Below are positions 7,206-9,004 of a DNA stretch of 9,004 nucleotides, in pieces. The DNA is from Planctomycetota bacterium (lineage in GTDB: Bacteria > Planctomycetota > Planctomycetia > Pirellulales > UBA1268). The notes under the pieces are model-generated. The model had not been told where the DNA came from. It did no database searches and was given only the letters and a program-made list of their open reading frames with translations. The stretch covers positions 1 to 9,004 of the forward strand of contig JAQBZA010000105.1 in NCBI GenBank assembly GCA_027622795.1, written 5' to 3'. Position 1 is the stretch's first letter. Every line of letters starts with the position of its first letter. Position numbers and translations under genes: made by a program.

Positions 7206-7565
7206 TCAAGAGCGTTCAGGAATCTCGACGGCCCGTGGTGGGGGTACGCGGACTTCGACCGTGCCATCGACGACGCGGGTCTCAAACACGTCCACCGTGA
7301 GCTTCGGATTGTCGCACCAGGCGCCGTCGCAGAGCCGAAACCGCCAGGCATGCCAGGGGCAGGTCACCACCCCGTTCACCATCGGGCCCGATCCGAGCGA
7401 GGCGCCCATGTGGGGGCAGAGGTCGTCGATCGCGGAGTAGGCCTGGCCATCGAAGAAGACGGCGACGAGCCGACCGGCCACCTCGAAGGTGCGGCCCTCA
7501 CCGGCCGGGATGCTGCCGACGGGCGTGACGGGGGTGAACGGAACTTCGGCGGAGGCTTCGCTCAT
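7206..7565 (-). CDS. Small soluble Rieske [2Fe-2S] ferredoxin (NirD/BphF-like)
   Basis: 119 residues, one domain. The cluster ligands are in place: Cys50-Pro-His52 in CPHMGASL and Cys69-Pro-Trp-His72 in CPWHAWRF, giving C-x-H-x16-C-x2-H. The chain has no signal or membrane segment, so it should be a cytoplasmic electron-transfer protein. Such domains serve as ferredoxins of ring-hydroxylating dioxygenases or as the small subunit of nitrite reductase, but neither partner is nearby, so its redox partner is unknown. The ATG at 7565 has AGGGA four bases upstream on this strand. It is divergent from the HAD gene with only 23 bases between the start codons. The start region resembles one arm of the palindromic element that lies just beyond its 3' end. 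Confidence 0.92.
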   Translation of the reverse strand: MSEASAEVPFTPVTPVGSIPAGEGRTFEVAGRLVAVFFDGQAYSAIDDLCPHMGASLGSGPMVNGVVTCPWHAWRFRLCDGAWCDNPKLTVDVFETRVVDGTVEVRVPPPRAVEIPERS

Positions 7566-7588
7566 GGGTTCCCTGTACCATACGAGGC
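7566..7588. promoter_or_regulatory. Compact divergent start region with nearly symmetric -10 hexamers
   Basis: Only 23 bases separate the Rieske ATG (7565, -) from the HAD ATG (7589, +). TACCAT at 7576-7581 (+) and TATGGT (complement of 7577-7582) overlap, and each resembles a -10 box (TAnnnT). The + hexamer ends seven bases before the HAD ATG, as in leaderless transcripts. No good -35 is visible for either direction. Confidence 0.35.
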
Positions 7589-8524
7589 ATGAACGTCCAA
7601 CCCGTGGAACCCGCGTCGCCTGGTGAGCCCGCCCGTATGCCGCGGCGGGACCGCGGCCTCAGCATGCCGATCCGGCTGCTGGTGCTCGACGTCGACGGCA
7701 CGGTCACCAACAGTCGCCACGAAGTGAGCGATGCGACCGTCGCCGCGATCGACCGCGTGCGGGCGGCGGGCATTCGCGTGATGCTCGCCACCGGCCGCCG
7801 CTATCGTGACACGCTGCCGATCGCGATGCAGCTTGGCATCGAGGAGCCGCTGGTGACGGCATCGGGCGCACTCGTCAAACACCCAGCCGATCATGCCACG
7901 AAGTTTCGAGCCGCTTTTGCCCCGGGAGTGCTCCAGAGCGTGCTCGAACTGGTCGTGACGCGGGGCCACGAGCCGGTGCTCTACACCGACAGCTTCGCCG
8001 AAGGATTTGACTTTCACTGCCGCGGGCTCGGGCCGGCCGCGTCGGACGCCGGGCCAGGGCAGGGCTTCCGGGAGTATCTGGACCGCAACCGTTCGCTCGC
8101 CCGCGTCACGCCCGATCTGCACCGCACGCCGCCGCCGGATGTGTTTGCCGGATTCGCGATGGGTCCGCAGGGCGACATGCTCGCGCTTGAGGCCGCCATC
8201 CGCGATGCCTGGCCGGAGGCGGTGTCGCTGCACACGATCCGCAGCCCGCGGTATCGCGACTATCTCTGCGAGATCGCGCCAGCCGGCGTGACGAAGTGGT
8301 CGGCCGTCTTGGAGATGGCGCGAGCCTGGGAGATCCCCCCGCAGGCGATCTGCGCGGTGGGAGACGATCGCAACGACGTGCCGATGGTGGCCGCGGCCGG
8401 CCTGGGAATCGCCATGGGCAATGCGGCGGCCGAGGTGCGGGCGGTGGCGGATCGGGTGGTGGGCCGGCACGACGACGACGGCCTCGTCGACGTGGCAAAC
8501 CTTCTGCTCGCCACGCTTTCCTAA
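7589..8524 (+). CDS. Cof-type HAD-superfamily (subclass IIB) phosphatase
   Basis: 311 residues from ATG 7589. HAD motifs appear in order: motif I DVDGT (Asp34 nucleophile, Asp36), motif II LATGR (Thr68), motif III GVTKW (Lys236) and motif IV VGDDRNDVPM (Asp259, Asp260, Asp263). A large C2-type cap lies between about 95 and 220. This is the Cof/YidA-like layout, cytoplasmic magnesium-dependent phosphatases acting on sugar phosphates or similar metabolites; the substrate is unknown. The start is uncertain. Family members usually begin close to motif I, so Met26 (7664) is attractive, but neither Met26 nor Met17 (7637) has a ribosome site. In the 24 codons after the first ATG and before Met26, 19 third positions are G or C, as in the coding frame, and a -10-like hexamer stands seven bases before 7589. 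I therefore keep the longer form. The bridging region from 145 to 158 is short and Gly/Pro-rich. Confidence 0.88.
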   Translation: MNVQPVEPASPGEPARMPRRDRGLSMPIRLLVLDVDGTVTNSRHEVSDATVAAIDRVRAAGIRVMLATGRRYRDTLPIAMQLGIEEPLVTASGALVKHPADHATKFRAAFAPGVLQSVLELVVTRGHEPVLYTDSFAEGFDFHCRGLGPAASDAGPGQGFREYLDRNRSLARVTPDLHRTPPPDVFAGFAMGPQGDMLALEAAIRDAWPEAVSLHTIRSPRYRDYLCEIAPAGVTKWSAVLEMARAWEIPPQAICAVGDDRNDVPMVAAAGLGIAMGNAAAEVRAVADRVVGRHDDDGLVDVANLLLATLS

Positions 8525-8550
8525 TCTGCGTGGCTTGCGTGAGATGCGCG

Positions 8551-8579
8551 TTGCCGCGGTCGGCGGCGATCCCTATCGT
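8551..8579 (+). promoter_or_regulatory. Candidate promoter placed for a leaderless transcript
   Basis: TTGCCG (8551-8556) and TATCGT (8574-8579) are 17 bases apart and each matches the sigma-70 consensus at four of six positions. The -10 ends seven bases before the ATG at 8587, and no ribosome site is seen there, so transcription would begin at or near the start codon. It is the best spaced promoter match I noticed in the window. Confidence 0.45.
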
Positions 8580-8586
8580 CCCGCCC

Positions 8587-9004
8587 ATGGAGTTGAAACT
8601 GCAGCGACCGCGAGGAGTCTGCGCCCGCACAGGCCGTGGCTTGGCTGCCGGGGAGCCGATGGTTTCGGCGTTGGTACGCGAGGCGGGCGGTCTCGAGCGG
8701 ATCGACTGCGCAGCCGAGGCCTGGGAAGGCCCGCCCCCCGGCACGCTCGCCTGGTGGCGATCGATCTACACGCCGGCCGCCGCAGCCGGGCCCACGCTTG
8801 CACCCGCCGATGTGCTGCTCGACGTGTTGGAAGAAATGGAAGGCCGTGCGGAAGAAGCGGCGTTGCGGTATCTGATCGCGTTGCAACTGGTGCGCCGCAA
8901 GGTGCTGCGAATCATCGAGCAGAACTCGGCCGATGCGTCCGCCGATGGGGAGACGCTGGTGGTTGCCTGCCGAAAGCGGCGCAGTGAATACCGGGTGGCC
9001 CTGG
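8587..9004 (+). CDS. Conserved planctomycete protein of unknown function, 5' part
   Basis: The frame is open from ATG 8587 to the window edge (139 codons). The protein starts MELKLQRPRGVCARTGRGLAAGE, followed by a VSALVREAGGLERIDCAAEAW segment, EGPPPGTLAWWRS, a middle PADVLLDVLEEMEG, then a helical stretch ALRYLIALQLVRRKVLRI and a strand-like LVVACRKRRSEYRVAL at the edge. This order (CxxTGR-like opening, PP-G-x-WWRS, DVLLDxxEE, LRYLIALxLVRRKVL) recalls an uncharacterised protein I associate with planctomycete genomes; the match is from memory and I can name no function. Cys12, Cys41 and Cys127 could bind metal, but the pairing is unclear. No signal peptide or membrane segment. The two competing + frames here lack this codon pattern and are shadows. 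It follows the HAD gene by 62 bases with its own candidate promoter. Confidence 0.75.
   Translation, partial: MELKLQRPRGVCARTGRGLAAGEPMVSALVREAGGLERIDCAAEAWEGPPPGTLAWWRSIYTPAAAAGPTLAPADVLLDVLEEMEGRAEEAALRYLIALQLVRRKVLRIIEQNSADASADGETLVVACRKRRSEYRVAL

Noticed and set aside
7078..7440. 120-codon + frame running through the palindromic element into the Rieske region
   Set aside because: It runs antisense through most of a well-supported Rieske gene, and its first third is the inverted repeat itself.
7562..8470. 302-codon - frame opposite the HAD gene
   Set aside because: All HAD motifs are on the + strand; the antisense product is low in hydrophobic structure and shows no family motif.
8421..8987. 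188-codon + frame across the HAD end and the right-edge gene
   Set aside because: It crosses the HAD stop out of frame and is rich in Arg/Gly; the frame from 8587 gives conserved-looking protein instead.

Overview
The window looks like chromosomal DNA from a high-GC planctomycete, most likely of the Pirellulales/Rhodopirellula kind. The main indicators are a secreted formylglycine-type sulfatase, a secreted protein ending in an NPCBM-like domain, a prenyltransferase/squalene-cyclase-repeat protein of the type common in planctomycetes, and a truncated protein at the right edge that resembles an uncharacterised planctomycete family. Nearly every base is genic. I see no tRNA, rRNA, CRISPR array, transposase or phage gene. 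The taxonomic call rests on family recognition, not on a search.

Left part (1-3457, all + strand): the 3' end of a repeat protein with QxxxGxW-type motifs overlaps by ATGA a signal-peptide-bearing protein with an NPCBM-like C-terminus. After a 101-base gap, which holds a possible 29-codon mini-ORF, comes a complete secreted arylsulfatase-type enzyme. These genes fit the extracellular polysaccharide and sulfated-glycan lifestyle of planctomycetes, but the first two have no assignable reaction.

Centre (3502-6983): an archaeal-type cofactor-independent phosphoglycerate mutase (apgM, - strand) is divergent from glucose-6-phosphate isomerase (pgi, + strand), so two glycolytic/gluconeogenic enzymes share a 107-base control region. 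pgi is followed after 24 bases by a UPF0173/UlaG-like metallo-beta-lactamase-fold hydrolase, probably cotranscribed. The sulfatase and apgM converge on a short hairpin that overlaps the apgM stop codon.

Right part (6984-9004): a 222-base convergent gap contains the most unusual structure, a 142-base element bounded by 22-base perfect inverted repeats with two related internal hairpin motifs (7058-7199). It is followed by a small soluble Rieske ferredoxin (- strand), whose start region resembles one arm of the repeat. A Cof-type HAD phosphatase is divergent from it, with only 23 bases between the two start codons. Last is the 5' part of a conserved gene of unknown function with a plausible leaderless promoter.

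I did not find a convincing new multi-gene system. The observations most worth pursuing are the palindromic element, its resemblance to the Rieske start region, and the -10-like hexamers placed immediately before several start codons.
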